Counted from the stretch's first letter, positions 1 through 8,880 are shown. The stretch is 64,000 bases of DNA from UBA4427 sp045106235 (GCA_045106235.1 JBGCEJ010000039.1:17504-81503), one strand, 5' to 3'. The notes: generated by a model from the sequence alone, not told the origin. Translations and numbers: made by a program.

Positions 1-1
1 T

Positions 2-769
2 ATTCGACGACCGACCGCTTCGGCCAAGGCCAAAGAAGTCAGCCATGCCGCCCCCGGTGGCGTGCGCACAACGGTCGCCTTCTCCCAGGATAAATATTTC
101 GAGTCGACGGACGATGACGCCGAGAACGGCTGCATCCGCTCACACGAAAATGCGTATTCGGAAGAAGGCGGACTCGCGATCCTCTTCGGCAATCTCGCCG
201 AGGACGGCTGCGTGGTGAAGACCGCCGGCGTCGACGAATCGATCTGGGTTTTCGATGGCCCCGCGCGGGTCTTTCACGATCAAGACAGCGCCTGCGACGC
301 CATCTTGAACGGCGGCATCAACGAAGGTGATATCGTCGTCATTGTCTACGAGGGGCCGAAGGGCGGACCGGGCATGCAGGAAATGCTCTATCCCACCTCC
401 TACCTCAAATCGAAGAAGCTCGGCAAAGCCTGCGCGCTCATCACCGACGGACGCTTCAGCGGCGGCACCTCCGGGCTTTCGATTGGCCATGTTTCGCCGG
501 AAGCAGCCGAGGGTGGGCTCATCGGCCTCGTCGAAGAAGGCGATCCGATCCATATCGATATCCCGAATCGCGGTATCCAGTTGATGGTCTCCGACGAGGA
601 AATCGCCAAGCGGCGCGAAGCGATGGTCGCCCGGGGCGAACATGCCTGGACGCCGAACCGAAAACGCGAAGTTTCGAAGGCACTGCAGGCCTACGGGATG
701 ATGACCACGAGCGCGGCCAAGGGCGCGGTCCGAGACATCGACCAGCTCGTAGAACGCCATAAGGCGTAG
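2..769 (+). CDS. ilvD: Dihydroxy-acid dehydratase, C-terminal part (cut by window edge)
   Basis: Catalyses dehydration of 2,3-dihydroxy-acids to 2-oxo acids in valine, leucine and isoleucine synthesis; a cytosolic Fe-S enzyme. The reading frame is open from base 2, so the gene begins before the window; an internal GTG at 62 is unlikely to be the start. Family-typical stretches are visible: GCIRSHENAYSEEGGLAIL, DGCVVKTAGVDES, EGPKGGPGMQEMLYPTS, ITDGRFSGGTSGLSIGHVSP and the tail TSAAKGAVRD. These match the C-terminal half of IlvD/EDD enzymes closely, and the bacterial IlvD form more than EDD or sugar-acid dehydratases. The Fe-S ligand cysteines would lie upstream, outside the window. The stop is followed by about 50 bases before the next gene on the same strand. 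Confidence 0.95.
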   Translation: MRRPTASAKAKEVSHAAPGGVRTTVAFSQDKYFESTDDDAENGCIRSHENAYSEEGGLAILFGNLAEDGCVVKTAGVDESIWVFDGPARVFHDQDSACDAILNGGINEGDIVVIVYEGPKGGPGMQEMLYPTSYLKSKKLGKACALITDGRFSGGTSGLSIGHVSPEAAEGGLIGLVEEGDPIHIDIPNRGIQLMVSDEEIAKRREAMVARGEHAWTPNRKREVSKALQAYGMMTTSAAKGAVRDIDQLVERHKA

Positions 770-838
770 CCCCTAACCGGTCCCGGCCGCTTTCGGCGGG
801 GGCCAGAAGGAGAAGACGCTCTGGGCGCGCTTCGAACG

Positions 839-3136
839 GTGGTTCTGATCGGCGGCGGACACGCCCATGTGCAGGTGCTCCGGCGTTGGGCCATGAAGCC
901 ACCCCTCGACGCGCGCCTGATGGTCGTGCTCGATCAGTCCGTCGCGGTCTATTCGGGCATGGTTCCGGGCTTCGTTGCAGGGGATTACGCGCTGCCCGAA
1001 CTCGAGATCGACGTGCTCCCCCTCGCGCGCCGGGCGAAGGCGGGCGTGATCCTGAATGCCGCGACCGACCTCGATCCCGTGCGCAAAGAGATCGCGCTCG
1101 AAGGGCGTCCCCCGATTCGCTTCGACTTCGCCTCGGTCGATGTCGGGTCCACCGTCCGCGGCCTCGACCTCCCCGGCGTGCGCGAACACGCGCTCTCCAC
1201 CCGCCCGATCGGCCGCTTCGTCCGCCAAGTCGATGCGCGCATCGAAGGGCTCAGCACCCTCGGTCGCCCCCCGCGAATCCTGATCGTCGGAGGCGGCGCA
1301 GCCGGAACGGAACTCGCCTTCACCCTCGAAGCACGCCTTCGAAGCGCCGGCCTGAACCCGCAGCTGAGCGTCGTCACGGGAGACGCGGACCTTCTCCGCG
1401 GCGGCTCTGCCAAGATGCGCGAGCTGATCGCAAAGGAAGCCGATTCGCGCGGTATCGAGATCATTCCGAATAGGCGCGTCGCCCGCGTCGAGGCGGACGG
1501 CGTCCTCTTCGAAGCCGATTCAGTTGGAGCCTCGGAAGCCCGCCGCGAAGCCGACCTCGTCATTTGGGCCACGGGTGCCGCGCCCATCGAGTTTCCCCGC
1601 GACGAGGGCCTCGCCCGACTGCGCAAAGACGAAAAAGGCTTCCTCGAAGTGCGCAGCACGCTTCAGACCGTGGGCTTTGACGAGGTGTTCGCGGTCGGGG
1701 ACTGCGCCCGGCTCATCGACCATCCCTGGGTCCCCAAGGCCGGAGTCTACGCGGTCCGCCAAGGGCCCATCCTCGACCATAATCTTCGAGCACAACTCGA
1801 AGGAAAACGCCTCAAAGACTACGTCCCACAAAAGGATTTCCTCGCCCTCCTCCATCTCGGAAACGGGCGGGCCGCGGGATCAAAATGGGGCCAGGCCCTC
1901 TCCTCGACGACGGTCCTCCGACTCAAGGACTGGATCGACCGCCGCTTTATGGAGCGCTTCCAGGTCCTCGATGACGCCGGGACGCCGCGCCCCAAGCTCG
2001 AGAAGCTCGGGGCGATGGGAGCCGATTCGAACGACGAGAGCAGCGCCCATAGCCACGGCGAAAACGAGATGGCCTGCGGCGGCTGTGCGGCCAAGCTCGG
2101 CGCGGCGCCCCTCGCCGCGGCCCTCGCTGAATTGCCGAAGGCGCCCGAGGATGCCTCGGTTGTGCTCGGCCTCGACGCACGGGATGACGTCGCAGCCACC
2201 CTCGACGAGAACGGCAAGACGACCTTGCATAACGTCGACGTGATCCGTGCTTTCTGCGATGACCCCTGGCTGGTCGGACGGGTCGCGGCGAGCAACGCGC
2301 TTTCGGACCTCTTCGCGAAAGGAGGGATTCCTCGTCACGCCCAGGCGGTGATCGGCCTGCCTGACATCGAACCCAGCGCAGCCCAAGAGATTCTTTTCCA
2401 GACGCTGTCGGGCCTACGCGAGACCTTGGATGCCTCCGGCGTCTCGCTCCTGGGCGGTCATACCACCATCGGTGACGATCTGACGGCGGGCCTTTCTGTG
2501 ACAGGAGACGCCCCCGCCGACGGCGCGCTCCTTCGCCAAGCCGGGGCGCAGATCGGCGACCTCATCTTGCTGACCCAGCCCATCGGCACGGGCGTCTTGC
2601 TGGCTGCGGATATGCAGGGCCTCGCGCTCGGGCGCTGGATCAAACCTGTTCAAGCGGCCATGCAGCACACAAATCTCATAGGAGGACGGCTCGCGGCAGC
2701 CGCGGGCGTCCACGCCTCAACCGATGTCACCGGGTTCGGGCTCGCCGGACATCTGCTGACGCTGCTCGACGATGACGGTCGCGTGGCGGAACTGAACCGG
2801 GAGGCGATTCCGATCTTCGAAGGCGCCCAAGCCCTCTTCGACCGAGGACTCCGGAGCACAGCGCATCCCGCAAATCGAACGGGTTTCTTGGACCGCATCG
2901 TCGACGCGAGCGAGCTCGACGAGGCATGGCTTTTCGACCCACAGACCGCAGGCGGACTCCTCCTCTGCGTCGCAGAAGAGCAGGCGCGAGGGATGATCCG
3001 GGCCTTCGATGAAGCCGGCGAGCCCCCTGTCCATATCCTCGGCCGTATCGCCCACGATCCGGACCTCGGAGCGCGACCGGGCCACGGCCTGATCCGCGTC
3101 CGTTCAGCGGACCAAGCGTCACGAGCAAAGGCCTAA
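839..3136 (+). CDS. selD: Pyridine nucleotide-disulfide oxidoreductase fused to selenide, water dikinase
   Basis: Two-domain protein of 765 aa. Residues 1 to about 390 are an NDH-type FAD/NAD(P)H oxidoreductase: GGGHAH dinucleotide motif near the start, second motif IVGGGAAGTE, and FAVGDCARL for FAD. Residues about 410 to 765 are SelD, which makes selenophosphate from selenide and ATP: CGGCAAKLG with the catalytic Cys/Lys pair, the ATP/Mg loop ARDDVAA, LLGGHTTIGDD, DVTGFGLAGH and PQTAGG. The catalytic position is Cys, not selenocysteine. The fused architecture is known in cyanobacteria and proteobacteria. The start is uncertain: GTG 839 lies 26 bases from the good ribosome site AGAAGGAG (805-812), whereas an in-frame CTG at 821 has ideal spacing and gives an N-terminus MGALRTVVLIGGG. 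No selA, selB or selU gene is visible nearby. Confidence 0.93.
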   Translation: MVLIGGGHAHVQVLRRWAMKPPLDARLMVVLDQSVAVYSGMVPGFVAGDYALPELEIDVLPLARRAKAGVILNAATDLDPVRKEIALEGRPPIRFDFASVDVGSTVRGLDLPGVREHALSTRPIGRFVRQVDARIEGLSTLGRPPRILIVGGGAAGTELAFTLEARLRSAGLNPQLSVVTGDADLLRGGSAKMRELIAKEADSRGIEIIPNRRVARVEADGVLFEADSVGASEARREADLVIWATGAAPIEFPRDEGLARLRKDEKGFLEVRSTLQTVGFDEVFAVGDCARLIDHPWVPKAGVYAVRQGPILDHNLRAQLEGKRLKDYVPQKDFLALLHLGNGRAAGSKWGQALSSTTVLRLKDWIDRRFMERFQVLDDAGTPRPKLEKLGAMGADSNDESSAHSHGENEMACGGCAAKLGAAPLAAALAELPKAPEDASVVLGLDARDDVAATLDENGKTTLHNVDVIRAFCDDPWLVGRVAASNALSDLFAKGGIPRHAQAVIGLPDIEPSAAQEILFQTLSGLRETLDASGVSLLGGHTTIGDDLTAGLSVTGDAPADGALLRQAGAQIGDLILLTQPIGTGVLLAADMQGLALGRWIKPVQAAMQHTNLIGGRLAAAAGVHASTDVTGFGLAGHLLTLLDDDGRVAELNREAIPIFEGAQALFDRGLRSTAHPANRTGFLDRIVDASELDEAWLFDPQTAGGLLLCVAEEQARGMIRAFDEAGEPPVHILGRIAHDPDLGARPGHGLIRVRSADQASRAKA

Positions 3137-3200
3137 ATACGAGCCCCCCTCTGCTCGCGATGGGCGCGATTGACGCGGAGGCCGCTACACTCGAACGGCT

Positions 3201-4253
3201 ATGAAGGGCATCCAACAAGACGCGCTCGAACGCTATTTCGCCGACCACGTAGAGGGCGCGGAGCCGCCGCTTACGTTCACCCCGATTACGGGCGGCCACT
3301 CGAACCTAACTTACCGCGTGGCCGATGCCGCGGGAACGCATTTCGTTCTGCGGCGGCCGCCAACGGGGGCCGTCCTCGCGACCGCCCACGACATGTCCCG
3401 GGAGCATCGCATTCTCTCCGCCATGCAAGGCACCGCGGTCCCCGTTCCGAAGACGCTCGCGCTCTGCGAAGACGAAACGGTGAACGACGCCCCGTTCTAT
3501 GTCATGAATTTCGTGGAGGGCGCGGTCCTCACCGGGCCTGAGCTGGCCGGCGAAGAGGTCCCTGAAAACAATCGCGCCGGGCTCGGCATGCATATGATCG
3601 AAGTCCTCGCCGCTCTGCATAACATCGAGCCCTCGGATGTCGGCCTCGGCGATCTCGGGAGACGCGAGGCGTATCTCGCGCGCCAGCTGAAGCGCTGGAA
3701 GACGCAGTGGGAGAAATCGAAGACCCGCGAACTCCCGGCGATGGAAGAGGCCCATGCGGCCCTCGAAGCCCATATGCCCGAGCAGATCGGCGCGGCGATC
3801 GTGCACGGCGATTTCCGACTTGGGAATTGCCTGGTCGACGGCGCGAGCGGCCGAGTGACCGCGGTCCTCGACTGGGAGCTCTGCACCCTCGGCGATCCCC
3901 TGGCGGATGTCGGCTACCTCATGAACGATTGGAATGGCCCCGGCGATACCAGCCCGAACGCGAGCGGAACAGGCATCTCCGCGACCTCCTGCGGCGGTTT
4001 CCCAAGCCGCGAGACGCTGCTCGCCCGCTACGAAGAGCTGACCGGAACGAGTACGGCCGGCGTCGACTACTACCGGGCTTTTCAATACTGGCGCCTCGCT
4101 GCGATCGTCGAAGGCGTACTGTCTCGCTACAAAAAGGGCGTGATGGGAGAAGGCGGGGATATCGAAGCCTTCCAAAAGCAGGTGGACGCCCTCGCGGCGG
4201 CCGCCGTCGAACTCGCAGGGACGCAGGGGCGGAAGAGCGGAGGCCCGGCATGA
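3201..4253 (+). CDS. APH-family phosphotransferase (ACAD10-type)
   Basis: 350-aa aminoglycoside-phosphotransferase-fold protein of the kind found with acyl-CoA metabolism genes. Visible are an N-terminal ITGGHSNLTYRV nucleotide loop, VLRRPPTGAVL containing the ATP-binding basic residue, the catalytic loop HGDFRLGN (residues about 201-208) and the metal-binding DWELCTLGDPLADVGYL. This combination is typical of the subgroup related to the kinase domain of mammalian ACAD10/11, which phosphorylates 4-hydroxyacyl-CoAs. The actual substrate cannot be read from sequence. Its stop overlaps the start of the HtrA gene by an ATGA, so the two are translationally coupled, although no functional link is known. 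Confidence 0.85.
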   Translation: MKGIQQDALERYFADHVEGAEPPLTFTPITGGHSNLTYRVADAAGTHFVLRRPPTGAVLATAHDMSREHRILSAMQGTAVPVPKTLALCEDETVNDAPFYVMNFVEGAVLTGPELAGEEVPENNRAGLGMHMIEVLAALHNIEPSDVGLGDLGRREAYLARQLKRWKTQWEKSKTRELPAMEEAHAALEAHMPEQIGAAIVHGDFRLGNCLVDGASGRVTAVLDWELCTLGDPLADVGYLMNDWNGPGDTSPNASGTGISATSCGGFPSRETLLARYEELTGTSTAGVDYYRAFQYWRLAAIVEGVLSRYKKGVMGEGGDIEAFQKQVDALAAAAVELAGTQGRKSGGPA

Positions 4254-5407
4254 AGGGTCGCTGCGTGCTGCGCCTGGCCTCCACCCTGACCTCCACCTTG
4301 ACCTCCACCTTCACCTCCCTCTTGGCCTTCGCGTCAGTCGCTCTGTTCTTTGCAAGCGGCGCAGGCGCGCAACTTGCGGCGCCCGCCGAGGGCGCGTCCC
4401 GCGCGCCGATGGCCGAGAAGCCGATGCCCCCCGGTCTGCTTGAGAGCGAGCGCAACACCATCGAGGTGTTCCGCTCCGCCGGACCGTCGGTCGTGTTCGT
4501 AACGAATAACGCGCTGCGGCGAGACTTCTTCAACATGAACGTTCAGGCCGTGCCCCAGGGCACAGGCTCGGGCTTCCTTTGGGATTCCCTCGGCCATGTC
4601 GTCACGAATTTTCACGTCATCGAAGGCGGTCAAGCTTTTTCCGTCACGCTCTCCGACGGCACGACCCGAGATGCGAAGGTCGTCGGCTTCGAGCCGCGCA
4701 AAGACCTCGCCGTGCTGCGTTTCGACACGAAGGGGCTCGACGTCCGGGCGCTCCAGGTCGGATCCTCCCGGTCGCTCGTCGTGGGCCAAAAGGTCCTCGC
4801 CATCGGCAACCCCTTCGGCCTCGACCGCACCCTTACGACGGGCATCATCAGCGCGCTCGGCCGCGAGTTCCCGACCCAGGGCGGCTTCGTCATCGAGGAT
4901 GTCATTCAAACCGACGCTTCGATTAACCCCGGCAACTCCGGCGGGCCTCTGATCGATTCCGCAGGCCGGGTGATCGGCGTGAACACCGCGATCTACAGCC
5001 CCTCTGGCACCAGCGCAGGCATCGGCTTCGCGGTTCCGATCGATGCAGTGAAGCGGATCGTGCCGCAGCTGATTCGCTTCGGACAAGTCCGCCGAGCCGG
5101 CCTCGGCGTCACGATCGTGCCCGATCATATTGCCCGCAGCTGGGGTTTCGAGGGCGTGATGATCCGCGCGGTCACGCCCGGCTCTGAAGCCGCGCGCGCC
5201 GGCCTCCGCACGATTCAGGTTGATCGCCGCGGGAACCTGCGTGCCGTCGATATTATTCAGGGCATCGATGATCGTGAGATCCGCGGATTTGCCGACCTCG
5301 CGAATGCACTCGATGATCGCAAGCCGGGCGACCGAGTGCGCGTTTCGATCCTGCGCGACGGAAATGAAAAACGCGTCGTCCGGATGCGCCTCAGCGAATT
5401 GGAATAA
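4250..5407 (+). CDS. HtrA/DegP-type periplasmic serine protease with one PDZ domain
   Basis: 385-aa trypsin-like protease of the DegP/DegS/HtrA group acting in envelope protein quality control. An N-terminal hydrophobic signal segment ends near AQLAAP. Catalytic triad: His in VTNFHVIEGG, Asp in RKDLAVLRF, Ser in NPGNSGGPLI. One PDZ domain follows (GLGVTIVPD to VVRMRLSELE). A single PDZ and a Q-linker-free N-terminus resemble DegS/HtrA-like rather than two-PDZ DegP proteins. The start was set at the ATG in the ATGA overlap with the preceding phosphotransferase gene, because upstream in-frame codons only read through that gene. The signal peptide is built from a 12-bp tandem repeat (STLT-like units). 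The TRAP operon starts 17 bases downstream. Confidence 0.93.
   Translation: MKGRCVLRLASTLTSTLTSTFTSLLAFASVALFFASGAGAQLAAPAEGASRAPMAEKPMPPGLLESERNTIEVFRSAGPSVVFVTNNALRRDFFNMNVQAVPQGTGSGFLWDSLGHVVTNFHVIEGGQAFSVTLSDGTTRDAKVVGFEPRKDLAVLRFDTKGLDVRALQVGSSRSLVVGQKVLAIGNPFGLDRTLTTGIISALGREFPTQGGFVIEDVIQTDASINPGNSGGPLIDSAGRVIGVNTAIYSPSGTSAGIGFAVPIDAVKRIVPQLIRFGQVRRAGLGVTIVPDHIARSWGFEGVMIRAVTPGSEAARAGLRTIQVDRRGNLRAVDIIQGIDDREIRGFADLANALDDRKPGDRVRVSILRDGNEKRVVRMRLSELE
4278..4319. repeat. 12-bp tandem repeat inside the htrA signal-peptide region
   Basis: Three imperfect copies of cctccaccttga plus a partial fourth copy. The repeat is in frame and encodes alternating Ser-Thr-Leu-Thr units in the hydrophobic part of the signal sequence. 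Copy-number change by slippage would lengthen or shorten the signal peptide by four residues without a frameshift. Confidence 0.9.
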
Positions 5408-5424
5408 TCCAGGAGAGCCTCAGA

Positions 5425-6621
5425 ATGTCGAAACGAGAAGCGCTCATCGCCGTACTCGTTGCGCTGATCGCCGGCTTCCTCGCGGGCGGTTCTCTCGGAT
5501 CATGGACCCGCCCCGGGAACGGGGCTGCCTTGCGGATGGATGCCTCCGAGGCGGGCGCCGGGCAAGGCCCCGTCCTTCGCTGGCGCGTCACCAGCGCCTT
5601 CGGCACTCACCTCCCTTCCCTTGGCGAGAACATCGTCGACGTCGCCGAACGCCTCCGCGGCGTGAGCGCCGGACGCATCAACTGGACCGTGGACGATCCC
5701 GGAGAAGTCGTCCCCGCCTTCGCCATCGTCGAGGCCGTCCGCGCCGGCAAAGTCGAGGCCGGCTACACCTGGCTCGGCTACGACCAGGGCCGCATCCCCT
5801 CTTCCGTTCTCTTCGGGACGGTTCCCTTTGGCATGGCGCCCTGGGAATACGCGGCGTGGTGGGTCAAGGGCGGAGGACGCGAACTCGCCCGCGAGATTTA
5901 CGATCCGCTCGGGGTCGAGATCCTGCTCTGCGGACTGATCGGCCCCGAGACCGCCGGTTGGTTTCGCGAACCGATCGAGGCGCCGGAAGATATCAAAGGG
6001 CTCAAGATCCGTTTCGCGGGCCTCGGCGGGCGCGCCCTCCAAAAGCTCGGCGCCGCCGTCACGATGATGCCGGGGGGTGAGATCTTTCAGGCGCTTGAGA
6101 AGGGCGCCATCGATGCCACTGAATTTTCACTCCCCGAAGTCGATGCGCGCCTCGGCTTCGACCGCGTCGCCCGCTTCAACTATTTCCCCGGCTGGCATCA
6201 ACCCCACACAGCCTTCCATCTCGTCGTCCATCAACCGACCTGGAACGCTCTCCCTTCGGCTTCGCAAGAAACGATCTCCATGGCCTGCGGCGAAGGCGTC
6301 CACAAAAACCTCGCACGAGCAGAAGCCGCTCAGGGCCCGGCACTCGCGCAATTCGAAGCCGGCGGGGTGGAGACGCGGACCTTGTCGCCGCTCCTGATCG
6401 AGTCCCTCGAGGCGGCCGTTCGCGAGGTCCTCGCGGAGGAAGCTGCGGCAGATGCAGACTTCGCCCGGGTCCTCGCCCATCAGGACGCATTCCGGGCGCG
6501 CTATGCCCGCTGGAGTGCGCTGGCCTACCCGGCTGCTCCCTCTTCGCCCGCTTCTCCCTCTTTTCGTGCGTTGGAATCCGACTCCGCCGTGTCGACGCCC
6601 GAGCCCGCGCATGGCGGCTAG
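5425..6621 (+). CDS. TRAP transporter solute-binding protein (DctP family, 2-oxo-acid type)
   Basis: 398-aa extracytoplasmic solute receptor. It has an N-terminal membrane or signal segment (ALIAVLVALIAGFLAGG) and lacks an obvious lipobox. The core contains the DctP-family signature region with KGLKIRFAGLGG (an Arg expected to bind the carboxylate), MMPGGEIFQALEKGAIDATE and FPGWHQP. The combination MPGGEIFQALE, a conserved Gly-Trp-His and the pattern around the ligand Arg resemble TakP-type receptors, which bind pyruvate and other 2-oxo acids with Na+; the substrate is inferred. It is followed by dctQ (11-bp overlap) and dctM in the canonical receptor, small permease, large permease order. 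The C-terminal 40 residues are Ala/Pro/Ser-rich. Confidence 0.92.
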   Translation: MSKREALIAVLVALIAGFLAGGSLGSWTRPGNGAALRMDASEAGAGQGPVLRWRVTSAFGTHLPSLGENIVDVAERLRGVSAGRINWTVDDPGEVVPAFAIVEAVRAGKVEAGYTWLGYDQGRIPSSVLFGTVPFGMAPWEYAAWWVKGGGRELAREIYDPLGVEILLCGLIGPETAGWFREPIEAPEDIKGLKIRFAGLGGRALQKLGAAVTMMPGGEIFQALEKGAIDATEFSLPEVDARLGFDRVARFNYFPGWHQPHTAFHLVVHQPTWNALPSASQETISMACGEGVHKNLARAEAAQGPALAQFEAGGVETRTLSPLLIESLEAAVREVLAEEAAADADFARVLAHQDAFRARYARWSALAYPAAPSSPASPSFRALESDSAVSTPEPAHGG

Positions 6622-7165
6622 TCCACGCCGCGAGAGCCAAGCGTTGATCGGGGTTGAACGTGGGATCGACCGCGTCGTCGACACGCTGGCGAATGCGCTT
6701 TCCTGGGTCTGGCTGGCACTCATCGCGGTCATCGGCCTCGCAGTCGTGCTGCGCTTCTTTTTTGGCATAGGCCGCATCGAGCTCGAAGAATTGCAGTGGC
6801 ATCTCTACGCAATCGGGTTCCTCGCCGGTATCTTCGGCTGCGCGGTCCATGACCGTCATGTTCGCGTCGACGTCTTTCGCGAGCGCATGCGGCCGCGAAC
6901 GCGCGACTGGGTCGACCTCTACGGAATCCTTCTCCTCCAGCTCCCCTTCATCGTGCTGGTCTTATGGAGCGCCCTTCCCCTGGTCGCCGAAAGCTTCGCC
7001 ACGGGGGAAAGGTCTTCCTCCGCCGGTGGGCTTCCCTTCCGCTTTCTCTTAAAGGCCGTCCTACCGATTTCCTTCTCGCTCCTCGCACTCGCGAGCGTCT
7101 CTCAGCTGATCCGCGTCGCACGGCGACTTTTCGGCGCCCCGGGCTCCGAGGGGAGCCAAGCATGA
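6611..7165 (+). CDS. TRAP transporter small permease subunit (DctQ)
   Basis: 184-aa membrane protein with about four transmembrane helices (SWVWLALIAVIGLAVVLRFF, WHLYAIGFLAGIFGCAV, GILLLQLPFIVLVLWSALPL and the last near LPISFSLLALASVSQLI). DctQ-family landmarks are the EELQWHLYAIGF segment and VHDRHVRVDVF following helix 2. The ATG at 6611 is chosen because it lies in the 3' end of the receptor gene with 11-bp overlap and gives the normal DctQ length. It ends in an ATGA overlap with dctM, so synthesis of the two permease subunits is coupled. Confidence 0.9.
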   Translation: MAASPRRESQALIGVERGIDRVVDTLANALSWVWLALIAVIGLAVVLRFFFGIGRIELEELQWHLYAIGFLAGIFGCAVHDRHVRVDVFRERMRPRTRDWVDLYGILLLQLPFIVLVLWSALPLVAESFATGERSSSAGGLPFRFLLKAVLPISFSLLALASVSQLIRVARRLFGAPGSEGSQA

Positions 7166-8523
7166 GCGTGCGGGAATGGCTCGCCGTCGCGATGTTTGCG
7201 TCGTTTATCCTTGGCATCCTGACAGGCTTCCCCGTCGCATGGGTGCTGGGCGGCGTCGCGATCGCCTTCACCGCCATCGCCATCATCGTCGAGAACGATC
7301 TCGGATACTTCACCGGCGTCGACTGGAGCTACGCGTCGCTGGTCGCCGATCGCGTCTGGGATCTAATGGATAATTGGGTATTAGTCGCGCTGCCGATGTT
7401 TGTTTGCATGGGGCTGCTACTCGATCGCGCAGGGATCGCCGCGGATCTGATGCGCGATGTTTCTCGCCTCTTCGGCCGCATGAAAGGCGGCCTCGCCGTC
7501 ACCGTCGCCCTCATCGGCATCGTCCTCGCTGCGAGCACCGGCATCATTGGCGCCTCGGTCGTGCTCCTCGCGCTGCTCGGCCTGCCCCCTATGCTCGAAG
7601 CGCGGTACGCCCCGACCTACGCCGCGGGCACCGTCTGCGCAGTCGGGACCCTCGGCATCCTGATTCCGCCGAGCATTATGCTCGTCCTAATGGCGGACCG
7701 ATTGGCCATGGCGGTCGGAGACCTTTTCCTCGGCGCGATGCTCCCGGGTCTCTTGCTCGCCGGGCTCTATCTCATCTTCCTCATCGCCTGGCCGCAGTTC
7801 CGGCCCGACGTCGCCCCAGCGCCCGAGCACGCCGAGGACGTCGACCTTGATCTCGTCCTCTCGGTTCTCCGCGATATTGTCCCCGCCGCGGTTCTGATCC
7901 TGGCGGTTCTGGGGAGCATTTTTTTCGGCGTCGCGACTCCGACCGAAGCCTCTGGTGTCGGAGCCGCCGGGGCCCTCGGCCTCGCGCTGTGGCGAAAACG
8001 GCTGGACCGGAAGGTCCTCCGCGATGTGCTCCGCGAAACGACGCTCACGACGGGCTACCTCTTCGGCATCTTCGTAGGCGCCTCCGCTTTCGCGCTGGTT
8101 CTCCGCGGACTCGGGGGAGACGAATTGATCTCACGCGGGCTCCTCGGGCTGCCTTTTGGGCCCAACGGCGTCGTGCTCTCCATCCTCTTCGTCACATTTC
8201 TCCTGGGCTTCTTCCTGGACTGGATCGAAATAACATTCATCGTGCTTCCACTCGTCGCCCCGGTCGTCGTCGAGCTCGGCTTCGACCTCATTTGGTTCAC
8301 CGTCCTCTTCGCGGTCTGCCTCCAAACCTCTTTCCTCACGCCACCTGTGGGCTTTGCCCTCTTTTACGTGAAAGGTGTGGCGCCGCCGGGAATCGACATT
8401 CGTACGCTTTATGTCGGCATCCTGCCCTTTGTGGGGTTGCAGCTCCTCGGTCTCGCAATCATCTTTGTGTGGCCAGAGATCGCAACTTGGCTTCCGGCAC
8501 AGGCCTATGATCCGCCGCCGTGA
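7162..8523 (+). CDS. TRAP transporter large permease subunit (DctM)
   Basis: 453-aa polytopic membrane protein of the DctM family, the Na+-driven translocation subunit. About 11-13 hydrophobic helices are visible. Family features include FPVAWVLGGVA near the N-terminus, LVALPMFVCMGLLLDRAGIA, AASTGIIGASVVLLALLGLPPM, AVGTLGILIPPSIMLVL and PTEASGVGA. The ATG at 7162 overlaps the dctQ stop by ATGA and follows GGGAG. The C-terminus (LTPPVGFALFYVKG) is also typical. This is the last gene of the transport operon. Confidence 0.95.
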   Translation: MSVREWLAVAMFASFILGILTGFPVAWVLGGVAIAFTAIAIIVENDLGYFTGVDWSYASLVADRVWDLMDNWVLVALPMFVCMGLLLDRAGIAADLMRDVSRLFGRMKGGLAVTVALIGIVLAASTGIIGASVVLLALLGLPPMLEARYAPTYAAGTVCAVGTLGILIPPSIMLVLMADRLAMAVGDLFLGAMLPGLLLAGLYLIFLIAWPQFRPDVAPAPEHAEDVDLDLVLSVLRDIVPAAVLILAVLGSIFFGVATPTEASGVGAAGALGLALWRKRLDRKVLRDVLRETTLTTGYLFGIFVGASAFALVLRGLGGDELISRGLLGLPFGPNGVVLSILFVTFLLGFFLDWIEITFIVLPLVAPVVVELGFDLIWFTVLFAVCLQTSFLTPPVGFALFYVKGVAPPGIDIRTLYVGILPFVGLQLLGLAIIFVWPEIATWLPAQAYDPPP

Positions 8524-8568
8524 GCCCTCGCGATCGCGACGAACCCTCAAAGCGAAAGAAACAGCTCA

Positions 8569-8880
8569 ATGCGAAAGGACTTGCTCATGCAGAAGCGCAA
8601 TCAGCCCGCCTGGAAAACCGCCGCGCCCCGCTTCTCCGGAACGCTCCGGGTATGGGCGGTCGCCTTTCTCATCATCGGACTCACAAGCTGTGAACGCGTT
8701 CCGTCCAAGTCGGATTACGTCAGCGCTCAGGTCACCGCGCTCTGTGACGGCGAGACCTTAGATGCCCTCCGGGCTTGCCGACTGGCTGTCATCAACCAGT
8801 TCAAAGACATGCCCCTCGAAGAGATGCAGCGCCGCTTCCCAAGACCGGAACCCCGCGCGCGCCCTTCCTGCGGCGCCTAG
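8569..8880 (+). CDS. Small predicted lipoprotein of unknown function
   Basis: 103-aa protein not recognised as a named family. An N-terminal basic stretch is followed by a hydrophobic segment ending in a lipobox-like LTSC (around residue 41), so it is probably exported and lipidated. The remaining 60 residues contain two more Cys (ALCDGE and RACRL) and a short helical part KDMPLEEMQRRF, then a Pro/Arg-rich tail. An alternative start is the Met at 8587, which gives a more usual signal-peptide length. It lies 45 bases after dctM and may be transcribed with it. Confidence 0.6.
   Translation: MRKDLLMQKRNQPAWKTAAPRFSGTLRVWAVAFLIIGLTSCERVPSKSDYVSAQVTALCDGETLDALRACRLAVINQFKDMPLEEMQRRFPRPEPRARPSCGA

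Noticed and set aside
519..902. Open minus-strand frames opposite ilvD and SelD
   Set aside because: They are antisense to clear genes with strong family motifs; the peptides are Arg/Pro/Ala-rich, typical of high-GC shadow frames.
2069..2092. Selenocysteine in SelD active site
   Set aside because: The catalytic motif is CGGCAAK with Cys codons; there is no in-frame TGA.
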